This document shows positions 1 through 11,098 of a DNA stretch of 64,000 nucleotides, piece after piece. Below the pieces are notes generated by a model. It was not told where the DNA came from. It saw nothing but the letters and a program-made list of their open reading frames with translations, and ran no database searches. The stretch spans positions 8,770,686 to 8,834,685 of the forward strand of contig CM072522.1 in NCBI GenBank assembly GCA_036898135.1, written 5' to 3'. The stretch is from Oncomelania hupensis. Its lineage: Eukaryota > Mollusca > Gastropoda > Littorinimorpha > Pomatiopsidae. Both the position numbers and the translations under genes were made by a program. How positions within the stretch are numbered: the first letter of the stretch is position 1; every line of letters begins with the position of its first letter.

Positions 1-2
1 AA

Positions 3-842
3 CTTTTGAAACCGCTGAACGAAGACGCAGTCAGTAATTTCATTGATGACGTCATGGTAGCAACTGAAACGTGGGAGGAGCACGTGCAAGTCCTCAAAGC
101 AACGTTGGATAGATTACATGAGTGCAATCTGACAGCAAAACCTTCCAAATGTTATTTTGGATTTGAGAGCCTGTCATTTCTAGGACACATAGTTGGTCAA
201 GGTACAATTCAACCGGAAGAGGACAAGGTTGAAAAGATCAGAAACGCGCAACCACCGAAGACGAAGAAAGACTTGCGCGCTTTCTTGGGTCTAGCAGGGT
301 ATTATCGGAAGTTCGTGCCGAACTTCGCTACGCTCGCACTGCCGCTGACTGAAAAGACGAAAAAAGGGCATCCTGAACGAGTTCAGTGGGACGACAAATG
401 CGAAGAAGCATTCACGTCACTCAAGCGAGAGTTGTGCAAGAAGCCAGTCATCTGTCTCCCTGATCCAGAGAAACAGTACGTCCTGAGGACGGACGCATCA
501 GACAGAGGTATCGGCGCTATCCTGATGCAAGACCATGGTGATGGTTTACAACCAATCGCGTACGCCAGCAAGAAGCTGAGTGAAACTGAAGGCCGGTATG
601 CCACGATCGAGAAGGAGTGCATGGCAATAGTATGGGGAATACGGAAGTTTGAACAATACCTGTTTGGAACAAAGTTTGTTATTGAAACAGATCACCAGCC
701 TCTACAATATCTGCAAAAAGCAAGGACAGAAAACGGACGGCTGATGAGATGGGCCATACAACTCCAACAGTACAACTTCTCTGTACGTGTCATTCCAGGC
801 AAAGACAATATCGGGGCAGATTATCTCAGCCGCTCGATGTAA
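3..842 (+). CDS. Ty3/gypsy pol 3' part (RT C-terminal half plus RNase H), truncated by window edge
   Basis: An open frame runs in from the left edge, so the true start lies outside the window. The RT catalytic box appears as FIDDVMV near residue 15, followed by the usual FLGHIV and LGLAGYYRKFVPNF blocks of gypsy RT. RNase H follows, with LRTDASDRGIGA, an EKECMAIVW block and ETDHQPL, and the frame ends at DYLSRSM just after the RNase H signature. No integrase follows: about 40 bp downstream comes a purine-rich tract and an LTR-like start. In most Ty3/gypsy elements integrase follows RNase H, so this element either lacks integrase or carries it upstream, as Gmr1-type elements do. The reading frame is intact over the visible part. 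Confidence 0.9.
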   Translation, partial: LLKPLNEDAVSNFIDDVMVATETWEEHVQVLKATLDRLHECNLTAKPSKCYFGFESLSFLGHIVGQGTIQPEEDKVEKIRNAQPPKTKKDLRAFLGLAGYYRKFVPNFATLALPLTEKTKKGHPERVQWDDKCEEAFTSLKRELCKKPVICLPDPEKQYVLRTDASDRGIGAILMQDHGDGLQPIAYASKKLSETEGRYATIEKECMAIVWGIRKFEQYLFGTKFVIETDHQPLQYLQKARTENGRLMRWAIQLQQYNFSVRVIPGKDNIGADYLSRSM

Positions 843-879
843 GTGTAAGGAAAAATTGCATTCTTGATTTTTCACTTAA

Positions 880-1624
880 GCGGGGGGATATTGTCGCGAT
901 ACAAGCGCCTACTCTACGCATCCTCGATAATCTGCTATAAGTCCAGACAATGTGTCATAGACAGTACGTCATAGACAGTGACGATAATAATATTGTTTTC
1001 GGAATGACGCAGTATGCGACATTGTTTTTATTTAGTGTAGTTCAATTTTAGATTATTGTTACCATAGACAATTTGTGTACTATCCTTTCGATTGGCTGGA
1101 TGTGGGAAATATCGTTAAGAAAAACCATTCGAGCGACCATCTTGGAGGGCAAGGAACGTATGTTTACGCCAGACCACTATTTCGGATTACTGAGGTCATA
1201 AAGTTGGTTCGAAAAGCTCGTCTCACCCTAAACAACACGTGTCGTAGACACCACAAACGAATCCTGAGCTGGTAAGTTACGATTCGATGTGTGAAGCTGG
1301 GAAATGGGTAGTCTTGTGCTTGTGTCCATTGCGCCATGCGAATCATTCATCGTCCTTCATCAAGGTGATTCGTTATTATTCTTCAATGTATGCAAATTGT
1401 ATGATAATAGTTATTTTAACATGTTGTTCTCGTTTCATATAAATTCTTCAGCGCGTGAAGTTTATATGGTGATAGTTAATTTAACATGTTTATCTTAGTT
1501 CATAAAGAATGTTGGTGCATTCTTAAACATTGGAACAATGTGGATGAACAGCGAGGAAAGAACATTATTATGTTTTGAGAATAAGATACAATAACCCGTG
1601 AATATGCAGGGTTCTTATTCAAAC
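880..1624 (+). mobile_element. Polypurine tract and probable 3' LTR of the gypsy element
   Basis: A G-run (880-890) sits directly before a TGTCGCGATA start at 892, the usual layout of a polypurine tract followed by the TG of a 3' LTR. The right end is uncertain. An AATAAG-type signal near 1580 and a CAAACA end near 1624 are my best guess. The 5' LTR is outside the window, so the boundaries cannot be checked by comparing LTRs. Confidence 0.55.
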
Positions 1625-2269
1625 AACGTCAACGGCGTTCCTCGCTGGTCATTCAACAGGATACAGATTGTGTATTTAGTCCCTGTTAATTTGTCTGTGC
1701 GCAGGGAAAGGATTTTTGTTTTTGCTTCCTTCTTCATAAAATTTTCGACTGTCGGATTCCTGATATGATCGTTTAACCTACTTCCACCCTCAACGCTTAT
1801 TCTTCTGATGACATGGAGCTCGTCATATCCCTGACGTCCATGTGAAGCCAGCTGGACGATAATCCTTTTGGTCAAACGTGAGGACAGAATTAAGTTAAAC
1901 AAAAGAGACAATTCTTCTTCTCCATCAGGGAATCCACGTCAGATAAGTGACAATTTTAATCAACAGTGAAATTCTTTAGAACCATGATTTCACGGGTTTT
2001 TGTATCACATCATATGAAATAAATATCATCAACCATCAACCAGTGGTATTCTTTTTTTAGTTGTAAAAAAGCAAACAGGACGAATGAATAGCCAGTAATT
2101 TCTTTTATTCTTTATTTTCTATTTCTCAACATTATTTTCTTGTTTCTTATCGATTTTAGGCATAGTAAAAAGAGGAAATTGATTCTATTCATATAAAATT
2201 CTTTTAATATATTCATTCACCCTTTAACATCAATATATATATTAATATAAAATATATATATAACGCGAC
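1625..2269. other. Intergenic, A+T-rich, no supported gene
   Basis: A minus-strand open frame of about 98 codons spans 1615-1911, but it has no recognisable motif and overlaps the probable LTR end. The rest is A+T-rich with short TA runs near 2240-2265. I see no exon signals. Confidence 0.5.
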
Positions 2270-2860
2270 AGTATCTAAAACCCAGGACACAAGGGTCAAC
2301 TGAAGGCATGAGTCATGTGAGGGGGGTGGTAAGTCATGGAAACGGATACCCAGGACCCATGGGTTCGACTGGCTAAATGAGCCATGTAGTATGAGAGCAA
2401 GGTAGCTGAGTGGTATAAGTCAGTACCTGGTAGTAATACCCAGGACCCAATGGGTCAGCTGAGGGTACAATCCGTGTAGTAGTAGCTGAGTGGGAACATG
2501 TCACTTAAGTAGAGCATACCCAGGACCCGAGAAGGTAGAGTCGAACCCAAGGCCCATGGGCCAGGTGGGGGAATAAGTTACAAACAGGTAACTGAGTGGG
2601 GATAGTCATCATTAGTAGTTGTAAGACAAAGGAACCCACGACGAGTTCCGGGGAGAGAACCGGCCAGGCGGTTTGGTCTAAAGGTGTACAGACACTCGTG
2701 AGCGGTAGGTGCACACCGCGGTCATGAACAGCAGTCCAAAGTTAGTCGACAAGGAGTAGGCTACCAGGTCGGCCATGGAGTCCAGATGCATGTCGCGGCA
2801 GGCAATCCTAACCGCGGAGAAGTCAGGCTCCAGGGCCAGACACCCAAGGACACAGTAGTC
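2270..2860. repeat. Degenerate tandem repeat with a CCCAGGACCCATGGGT core
   Basis: The phrase ACCCAGGAC(C/A)CA recurs at about 2279, 2349, 2440 and 2518, spaced 70-91 bp apart. Each copy is followed by GGGTC-ACTG-like text, a 'gtagtagctgagtgg'-like segment and a GTCA motif. The unit is about 80 bp, imperfect and decays to the right. It is not coding. Confidence 0.6.
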
Positions 2861-2890
2861 GTGTGTTTTGATACTTGTACAGCTACTTTT

Positions 2891-2985
2891 GGAACGTTCA
2901 AGAACGTTCTAGAAAGTTCTGAGAGTTTCTCGAAAGTTCTGGAAGTTTCTTGAACGTTCTAGAGTGTTCAGGAGAATTGTAGAAA
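2891..2985. promoter_or_regulatory. Extended heat-shock-element-like array (alternating GAA/TTC every 5 bp)
   Basis: GAA triplets start at 2892, 2902, 2912, 2932, 2942 and 2952. TTC triplets start at 2897, 2907, 2917, 2927, 2937, 2947, 2957 and 2967. Thus 14 of 16 consecutive 5-bp units match the nGAAn/nTTCn rule exactly; the misses are AGA at 2922 and GAG at 2962. The pattern fades after 2970. HSF trimers bind three or more such units. Whether this is functional or just a 10-bp minisatellite cannot be told here, and no promoter or heat-shock gene is visible next to it. Confidence 0.6.
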
Positions 2986-3206
2986 CATGTGGACAACTCT
3001 AGCAGTTCAGGGAGGAAGCTCGGCATTGAAAGCAAATCGATAATTTTCTCAAACACACGCGATTTTCCAAATTTCATTGTCCCGGTCACAGAAGCAAAGT
3101 TTTTCTGGAATAACAGCGATTTCCTTTCTGTTCTAGACCTAACGGGTTAGGAAAACACACTTTCAACCCAGGAACAGAACGAAAGTGAAAATTTGTTACA
3201 TAGTGT

Positions 3207-3229
3207 TATTATTATTATTATTATTTTAA

Positions 3230-3298
<69 letters not shown>
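3207..3298. repeat. (ATT)n/(TAA)n microsatellite, 3' tail of the adjacent SINE
   Basis: A short (ATT)n run meets a long (TAA)n run through TTTTAAAATAA, giving an inverted arrangement. The TAA side abuts the 3' end of the minus-strand SINE at 3299, so it is that SINE's tail. Confidence 0.85.
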
Positions 3299-3299
<1 letters not shown>

Positions 3300-3665
3300 G
3301 ATGCTGTACGCGCCTTATTCCTAAATCAGACTCAAAGCGCGGCGATCTGTAACCAACATACACGCTCACATGTTACAAACACTCCTACATACAAACACAC
3401 ATTCATCACTCAAACATGTGTTGTAAAGGCAGGGAGATCTCTATTAGAAGACGGAAAAGAAATCGAATTTTTTATTTGTGAAATTTTAGATTGACTTCAT
3501 CCAATAACATTATTGAAGGGAGGGAGGAAACCGAAGTACCCGGAGAAAACCCTCGGTGACCTCAATAGTCTCGTATCTAAGTCCCATACGTTCGCCCCTT
3601 GCGGGAATCGAACCGGCGACCTTCGGCATAGGAAACCGGCGACTAATCCACTGCGCCACGAGGCC
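3299..3665 (-). mobile_element. Full-length tRNA-derived SINE (family A)
   Basis: Read on the minus strand, the head near 3660 contains an A-box-like TGGCGCAGTGGAT and a B-box GGTTCGATTCC, the split Pol III promoter of tRNA-derived SINEs. The body has a conserved TTTTCTCCGGGTACTTCGGTTTCC block (about 3525-3550), which a second SINE family in this window also carries. The 3' end has a GCGC...TAAGGCGCGTACA hairpin-like segment and then (ATT)n. Related copies lie at 11566-11761, 31238-31330 and 43770-44107. The central block may be a shared SINE core such as the Meta domain, but I could not check this. Confidence 0.85.
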
Positions 3666-3856
3666 ACCCCTTTTATTCCTTCTGTGTATGTGTTGAGCAT
3701 TTTCAACACCTGCAGTTCTCTTACAAAAATGGCGGAGCAATCCGGTCTCTTTCTCTCCTCATCCTTCATCTTCTTTGAACCTCTGCAGGTTCTCTTACAA
3801 AAACGGTCACCGCGGAACAATCTGGTTTCATCGGTTCGGTGGTAGTTGCACAACAG

Positions 3857-3935
3857 TAATTGTGTGTGTGTGTGTGTGGGTGTGTGTGTGTGTGTGCGTG
3901 AGTGTGTGTGTGCATGCGTGCGTGTGTGTGTGAAT
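3857..3935. repeat. (GT)n microsatellite, interrupted
   Basis: GT dinucleotides run with a few GC, GG and CAT interruptions. Any reading frames on it are Thr-His repeats without coding value. Confidence 0.9.
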
Positions 3936-4446
3936 TGAATTAAAAAAAACACACAAGAAAAACACGGCTTCGTCGACGCAATGACAGCACAACAGCTGAT
4001 TTTCAATTGAGCACTGAGGGTCTGACATCGTGTTTTTTGTTGTTGTGTTTTTTTTACCAGATAGCATAATCATAGGAGAGTGTATAAATCAACCTTACTG
4101 AAATGAAAGCTCTCAAATAAGCGTGTACGCAGTTTTAAAAAAGACTTTCCACCCCTATAATGACGTCACCTCGCGAGTTCCCTACTCTAAAGTCTTTTGC
4201 CCATCAAAACGCCACCACAGGCCGAGAACCAAGTCGCACAGAAATAAAAGCAAAAGTCATTGCAACTGACATTTATTATTCTTTTTTTTCCGCGCCTGTG
4301 TATGTATGCTAAGGGCGGTTTGTCACCCAGAGCCTACAACATACGACCTGTTGGATGGTCAGACACGAAGTGTATTTTCTGAAATATTAGACACACACAA
4401 AATGTATGAATATATATATAAATAAATAGTCACCTCTTACACTTTG

Positions 4447-4631
4447 CAGGATGGCACAATGCAAGGAGGTAGAAGAAGAGGGAGACCGAAAAAGAGGTGG
4501 GAGGACAACATTCGAGAATGGACTGGTTTGACACTGAGCGAAACAATCAGGGTTGCTGAGGACAGGGAAAGATGGAGTGCGCTGGTTAAACGATCATCTG
4601 TGGTGCCCCTACGACCTCCGAGTTGCGGGAT

Positions 4632-4716
<85 letters not shown>

Positions 4717-4717
4717 C
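4447..4717 (+). mobile_element. 3' end of a non-LTR retrotransposon with (GAT)n tail
   Basis: The translated text holds RRRGRPKKRWEDNIREWTG and then AEDRERWSALV, the typical C-terminal tail of endonuclease/RT-type LINE proteins. A short 3' UTR (CGACCTCCGAGTTGCGGGATA) leads into a (GAT)n array at 4632-4717, the probable LINE tail. Closely related 5'-truncated copies lie at 57130-57420 and 62100-62370. The clade was not assigned. Confidence 0.8.
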
Positions 4718-4988
4718 AAAATGTATGAATATATATAAATAAATAGTCACCACTTCGCGTGAATTAGGGACTTAAAACGTTTTTGAGCCATTTGGACACT
4801 ATTCTTGTCATGTTCTTTTTGTACATCCAACAACTTGGTATTTCTTGGGCCAGTGGCACATGGTTGTTGTTGTGCACTTCCTGAACCTCAGTTTTTCTTA
4901 CTAAAACGAACATCGAATAACCCGGTATTGTCGGTCATGTTGGCTGCAGAATAACGGATGTTGCGGCGGCGGTTTATGTTATAATTGT

Positions 4989-5000
4989 TGATGATGATGT

Positions 5001-5056
<56 letters not shown>
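4989..5056. repeat. (GAT)n microsatellite
   Basis: An almost pure GAT/ATG repeat with one TGT interruption near the left end. Confidence 0.9.
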
Positions 5057-5057
<1 letters not shown>

Positions 5058-5119
5058 GCGCTTACTGAACTTCAATTTCGTACCAAATAAAAAACAAACT
5101 TTTTTGTCTTTTTCAAAAA

Positions 5120-5418
5120 TATTATTTTTGACACTTTAGTGTCCTTTTTTATCGGAAAATTCTGGGCCGCCTCGCCTGGGGAAGGCGGAGTCGCAGCCTG
5201 TGGCGCGCCCAAACTCAACCGAACATTAGCTGTTCTTTTAACATTTTGCTGGGGAAGCAACCCGGAGTACCCGGAGAAAACTCCCGAGACGTTGCCCGAG
5301 TCGAAGGTAAATAATATTCGGAGAAACATAACACTTAGAGGAAGGATTGATCCCACAGCTGTCAGGCGCCATTGGTTTCTAGCCTGTGGTCAAGGCAAGT
5401 TAGTCCCACCTTAGATCA
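5120..5418 (-). mobile_element. tRNA-derived SINE (family B)
   Basis: On the minus strand it begins GGTGGGACTAACTTG near 5415 and includes a decayed B-box. It carries a TTTTCTCCGGGTACTCCGG core, then a G+C-rich tail region with GGCGCGCCACAGGCTGCGACT, and ends near the A+T stretch at 5130. It matches the copy at 59043-59325 along its whole length with many substitutions, so both are fairly old. Confidence 0.8.
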
Positions 5419-5825
5419 CGCGGGTACAACGCTCGAATATTACAGCAATGAAATATAATTTGATTTAAAGATTTGGTGTCAGAACATTAGTATTATTATG
5501 AAATATTAGGCCCCAAAAATGTCTGTTTACGGTATCCAGACCGACCCTAATCGTTTGGAACGACCCTAAACTTTTTTTCTGGATCATCTGGAAGAAAGAA
5601 AGAAATAAAGCCCCTCCCCCCTCCCCTCCTTCCATACACGGAAATAAAATAATCGCACCCAAGGTGGAAAGGTTTATTAAAAAAAAAAGAAAAAAAAAAG
5701 AAGAAGCCGACCTGCCGACCCTATATGTGGTTCCGTATGTTCCGTGATACAGACATATTATTTTTGGCCTTATTACAATACTATGTTAGGATGCACTGGC
5801 TGCACAGTAGGTTAGCCGCCGGTTT

Positions 5826-5870
5826 TCAGAATCAGAATCTTTATTGTCCCCATGAAAACACAAGGAAATG
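5826..5870 (-). mobile_element. LINE 3'-terminal fragment
   Basis: The plus strand reads CAGAATCAGAATCTTTATTGTCC. Its complement, GGACAATAAAGATTCTGATT, is a common 3' end of animal LINEs with an AATAAA and a (GATTCT)n tail. Only the last few dozen bases seem to be present. Confidence 0.5.
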
Positions 5871-6034
5871 TGTGTGTGGCGTACACTTCATCAATATAAC
5901 GGCACAAAAGCAATAAAACACAAAAGACTTCAGGGATAAAAACAACACACCAAAAAGAACAGAAAACAGTTGTACACAACATAAATGTAGCTTATCAAAT
6001 AACAAAAGTCATGCATCCTACTTTCTAACCCCTA

Positions 6035-6345
6035 ACACAAAACACACACCTACACACCCACACACCTACACACACCCACCCACAAACACACACCCACCCA
6101 CAAACACACACCCACCCACACACCCACACACACACACACACAACCGTGTAAAAATACCGTTGTTATGACTTTCATGAAACGGGGCCGTCAAAAGAACGTC
6201 GGCACAGTATAAAGAGTGTGTAACACAAAACGGCGTTTCTGCACACACACACACACACACACCCACACACACCCACACACACACCCGCACCTACACCCAT
6301 ACATACACACTCATACACACACGCACACAGATGCGACGGTGTTTG
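6035..6345. repeat. Two (CA)n-rich blocks (6035-6145 and 6240-6330)
   Basis: Runs of CACACC/CACAAA units flank about 90 bp of non-repetitive sequence. The overlapping frames only give Cys/Val/Gly repeats. Confidence 0.85.
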
Positions 6346-6428
6346 TAAGTAGGATCGAGATTTAAGAACAGACACTGTTAAACATTTAAGTTTTCAGTCC
6401 ACAGCGAAAGGAAAGCGGTGATGCAGCA

Positions 6429-6429
6429 G

Positions 6430-6500
<71 letters not shown>

Positions 6501-6509
6501 TGTTATCAT

Positions 6510-6557
<48 letters not shown>

Positions 6558-6562
6558 TATCG
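6429..6562. repeat. Compound (TAA)n-(ATC)n microsatellite
   Basis: (TAA)n from about 6429 to 6500, then TTGTTATCATAA, then (ATC)n to about 6560. Every long frame across it is a homopolymer artefact. Confidence 0.9.
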
Positions 6563-6689
6563 TCATCATCACCATCATCTTCATCATTACAGTAAACTAA
6601 GGTTTTATTGTTTACAATGACGGTGGAAATATTCAAAATGCATTAGTAGAATTAAGCAAAAGTGTGTCAGCTCTTTTCTTGAGAGTGCA

Positions 6690-6805
6690 TTGAACAAGTG
6701 AGCCTGTATGTGGGTTTAGATCGCCGCTCTTTTAGCCTTATTTTTGACGTGCGTGTGTGTGTGTGTGCGTGTGTGTGTGTGGGTGTGTGTGTGTGTGTGT
6801 GTGTT
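6690..6805. repeat. SINE-A 3' scrap and (GT)n microsatellite
   Basis: GTGAGCCTGTATGTGGGTTTAGATCGCCGC near 6697-6730 resembles the 3' region of SINE family A. It is followed by GT repeats at 6750-6804. Confidence 0.5.
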
Positions 6806-7694
6806 TAATGTCGGTTTTGACACTGAACTACCATCAGTTCTTCCAAAACAACAAAAGCAACAACAATAACAATGACGAACAATAATGTTATTAGATTTGC
6901 ATTTCAAATTGGCAGGTTCGCTTGTTCCTAAAAAAAAGGTCAAATGGCACGTATCGTCGCTGTTTTCCAACAATCAACGGCGAACTCTCACTTCGTCGTT
7001 GACAAATGTAAGCTGTCCTGCAAAATAAAAATTGCGATCTAATTTACTTCGGTCTCTTCCACAACAATGAAGGCATCTGCCAACGTTGATCATACCTATT
7101 TGAACACGTTTTCAATGCGCTATGTGTGGGGAGGCCATTACAAACCTTCAGCCTGTTCACCGAAGATCATCGCACAACAAGCGATGATACGTGGATGGCT
7201 GCCTTATTTACTCGCTCTTGCCTTACACTAAAAACCAAAGCCAAACAGTCTAACTGCAGTTTCACATTTAAACTTGGCAGGTTTAGCTTTAGTTTTACGG
7301 GCAAAAAGGAATATAGGTCTACAACATGATGTATTAGACTTGTGAAAGGTCCTGACAGTGGGGAAATAAACAACTTCCTGCATGCGCTGCAACCTAAATC
7401 CTGCACAAAACAAATGCGCGGAGGTTTAAATACACTGGAAGCGCACTGCCTAACCGAGACTCACCGAGGATTTAGTTTGCCCCTCAAACAGTCTCTGCGG
7501 CTGGTTACAGGCCCTGAGGTTAAACTACAATCCTGATTTAGTTCTCCTTAAAATAAAACCAAAAAAAATTAAGAAAACATTTAGTTAGTGAAAAGTATGA
7601 AGAACTATCTAGAACGGACATTAAAATAATTATGCAGAAGAACAGTTGTAAATGACTAAATACTCGTTGTTCTCCATCCTTCTTCAGATAAGAG

Positions 7695-7985
7695 AATAAC
7701 CCGAGGTCTAGTCTGTGCACGCATTCATACCATCGCACGGACTTTAAAGATCCTGACCCTCATGTCCCAGACGGGGCGAGTGTCGTCTACAGCAATAGGT
7801 CCTTTCTCCCCCCCCCCCTCCCCCCATATCCGAGGTCGCCCAAGATTGTGTTCAGTTGTTTGAGCGTCAGACGATGCGCTCCAAAGGCTGCAAATGGGCG
7901 CCTCGGGCGGCTTGAGTGAGATCCTGTATCGGCCAGCGCCTTGAGCAGCTCTTGAGCTGGAAAGGCGCTCTATAAAAACCACCAT
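7695..7985 (+). mobile_element. SINE family C body and 3' end (5'-truncated)
   Basis: It matches the copies at 14495-14825, 42530-43030 (inverted) and 45065-45205 (inverted). Shared landmarks in order are CGAGGTCTAGTCTGTGCACGC, GATCCTGACCCTCATG, the C-run with GGTCCTTTCTCC, AAAGGCTGCAAATGGGCG, GATCCTGTATCGGCCAGCGC, and a terminal CTTGAGCTGGAAAGGCGCT-TATAAA hairpin. The 5S-like head seen at 42.9 kb is missing. The short (ATC)n tail runs into a LINE at 8007. Confidence 0.8.
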
Positions 7986-8006
7986 CATCATCATTATCAT
8001 CATCAG

Positions 8007-10482
8007 GCAGTCACTGGTCCCACGCAAAAGCGTGGCCACACTCTTGATCTGTTAATTTGCCGACCCACTGACCAACTTTTGTCCTCTTTTCGTGTTTGTC
8101 GCGATCTTAAGTCAGATCATAATGCCATTTTAGGCTACCTCAATGTTCCCAAACCAGTTAGTATACCAGTTACTATTACTGTCCGCAAACTTAACACCAT
8201 TGACAAAGAGGCATTCAAACATGACATCACCCAGGCTTTACCTCATGATTGCACAATAGGCCAATTCAATTCTACACTCTTAGGCATCTTGGACAAGCAC
8301 GCCCCGCTCTGCCATCGTACGCTCAGGCAGCGTAAAACCAACCCTTGGTTCGGCAACATCGCCGAACAGTTTGGCATCCTTAAGCGCGAGCGTCGTCAGG
8401 CTGAGCGGCGCTGGCTGAAGACCAAGCTAACGGTACATAAAGAAATCTATGAGTCCATCAAGCACAAGATTACTGACCTTGTTGATAGGGCAAAAGAATC
8501 TTTCTTTTCCTCTCAGATTCTTTCGTCGACCACTTGCAAAGAACTGTTCAAAACTTTTAACTCTCTCCTTGGAAAAGAAACTGTTTCTCCTTTGCCTGCA
8601 TGTGAAAACCCCGACACTCTCCCCTCAATCTTTTCAGCTTACTTTACAGACAAAGTTCAAAAGCTTCGCGACAACTTTCCTGTTGCTGTCCCTACTCCTC
8701 TAGGATCTGAGTACTCTGGTACTAAGCTGGATTCTTTCATGTTGGTCTCGGAGCAGTCGGTTCTTGAGATTCTCAAAGCCACTGTGCCTAAATCGTGCGA
8801 GTTGGACCCTATACCTACCAAGCTCCTGTACGAAAATCTTGATGTCCTTCTCCCTGCCCTCACAAATCTGATCAACTCCTCTTTGACCACAGGCGTTGTT
8901 CCCACCGATCTTAAACTGGCAGTAGTGAAACCACCTTTGAAAAAGCCATCACTTGACAAGAATGATCTCAAGAACTTTAGACCGGTGTCAAATTTGCCAT
9001 TTGTGTCCAAAATTCTAGAGAAGGTAGTGCTAAAACAACTTCTGAGGCACTTAGAACACAACAATCTCTTTAACCCACTTCAGTCAGCATACAGAGCTGG
9101 ACACAGCACCGAAACTGTTCTGTTACGTGTCGCCAGTGACATTCTTTCATCTCTAGACCAAAATAAGCTTTCGGTTCTCCTTTTGCTCGATAACTCTGCT
9201 GCATTTGATACCATAGACCATGATGTTCTCATCTCTCGGCTTGGGGTCTCAGTTTGGCATCTGCTCCACTGCTCTTCAGTGGTTCACATCATACCTGAAT
9301 GACCGTTCACAATATGTTTCTGTAAATGGCTTCCAGTCTAGCAAAACTCCCTTACTATATGGTGTCCCGCAAGGTTCAGTACTGGGGCCTGTCTTGTTTG
9401 TTCTCTATACTTCTCCCTTGTCTTCTGTCATTCAACAACATTCCGTCGACCATTTTCTTTTTGCAGATGACACACAACTTGAAGGTACTTGCGATCCTGC
9501 TGACATCGACACCTTGACTCAATCATTTCAAGACTGCACGACTGACATCAAACAGTGGATGACAGACAATAGACTTAAGTTAAATGACGACAAGACCGAA
9601 GCTCTTCTGTTCTCTGGCTCATGTTCCTCCTCTGATCTGCCATCAGCTGTCACTGTTTGCTCCAGTAGCATACCTTTTTCTGAGAGAGCCAGGAATCTTG
9701 GAGTCATTTTTAATTCTTCTCTTGAAATGAAAGAACACATTAGTAAAGTTTGTAGACAGTGCTTTTTGAACTAAAGAGAATAAGTTCCATCCGTCGCTAT
9801 CTTACTGTTGAAGCAACTAAAACCTTAGTTACATCGTGCATCCTATCTAGATTGGATTACTGCAATTCACTCTTGGCTGGCTTACCCCAATCTGCACTTG
9901 ATCCCCTACAGAAAGTTCAAAACTTTGCTGCACGCATCATTTTCCGTTCAAACCTCCGTGAACACATTACTCCTTTGCTACACAGACTCCATTGGCTACC
10001 AGTTGTTGAACGCATAAAATACAAGATAGCTTGCCTTTGTTTCTCTGTTTTTACAGGCACAGCTCCTGCTTATACTTCTGATATTTTATCCATATACACC
10101 CCTTCTCGAGCTCTGCGATCATCTGCTGACACACGTCTTCTTAAACAGAACCGCTTCAACAGACAATCGCATGGTTACCGCTCTCTACCTGTCTTTGGTC
10201 CTCAACTCTGGAATTCCCTTCCATACAAGATTAGACATTCTTCCTCCATTTTCTCTTTTAAATCACAGTTGAAAACATATCTTTTTAGGGAATATTTCAA
10301 TTAATCATTTACAAGAGAGTGTAAGCAGGTGTGCGTGCTTGTGTTTTTCATAGTTGTTCAACTGTATTTTGTACATATGTATATTATGTATCTTTTGTCG
10401 AGTTTTGTCTGTCTTGTCTTCCCATTCCCCCAACCCCTTACGCGCCTTGATCCTTAGGCTAAGGCGCCTTACAAATGACGAA

Positions 10483-10484
<2 letters not shown>
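8007..10484 (+). pseudogene. CR1/L2-like LINE, 5'-truncated, ORF2 broken by frameshifts
   Basis: The copy starts inside the endonuclease domain (GHTLDLLI near 8034, SDHNAI near 8116). RT motifs follow in order: FRPVSNLP near 8980, AAFDTIDHD near 9200 (motif A), GVPQGSVLGP near 9361 (motif B) and FADDTQL near 9460 (catalytic motif C). The C-terminal region has LDYCNSLLAGLP and WNSLPYKIR and ends REYFN-stop at 10304. At least two frameshifts (about 9245 and 9765) break the frame, so this copy is dead. The 3' UTR ends with GCGCCTTGATCC-TAAGGCGCC, a hairpin like that of the SINEs here, followed by (ATT)n. The clade call rests on motif wording and tail type. Confidence 0.88.
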
Positions 10485-10807
<323 letters not shown>

Positions 10808-10878
10808 AACAACAACAGCAAGTATACGAGAAACAAAACACTGCTTGCTACTTCTTCTTTAGTCTTTTTTTTTGGTCC

Positions 10879-11098
10879 CACCGTGTTAGCTCAGTGGTAG
10901 AGCGTTGGCCTGGCACAGCGATGACCCCGGTTCCAAGCCCGTGGTGGGTAAGATAAAAAGTGTTCATTTATACTGTCTACCTTAGCAGTAACATTGCTCT
11001 GGTGGTTCAGTGATGAGTTAGGTCCATAACCCTTTTCCTCGGGATGGTTATCCCCGTCTGCCATATCGCCCATGGGTGGGCGTAGACGCTAGACTTCA
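10879..11098 (+). mobile_element. tRNA-derived SINE (family D)
   Basis: The head contains TAGCTCAGTGGTAGAGCG (A box) and GGTTCCAAGCC (B-box-like) in tRNA spacing. The body includes TGCTCTGGTGGTTCAGTGATG, GAGTTAGGTCCATAACCC and GGGATGGTTATCCCCGTCTGCC and ends near ACTTCAATCC. The body recurs at 16580-16755. It is not a functional tRNA because the acceptor stem does not close. Confidence 0.75.

Noticed and set aside
1615..1911. 98-codon minus-strand frame
   Set aside because: No motif, splice context or homologous copy was seen, and it overlaps the probable LTR end.
2898..3089. 63-codon minus-strand frame with Leu/Glu/Ser repeats
   Set aside because: It is a shadow of the 10-bp GAA/TTC array.
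10879..10950. Functional tRNA gene
   Set aside because: tRNA-like head only. A body shared with 16.6 kb follows, so it is a SINE.
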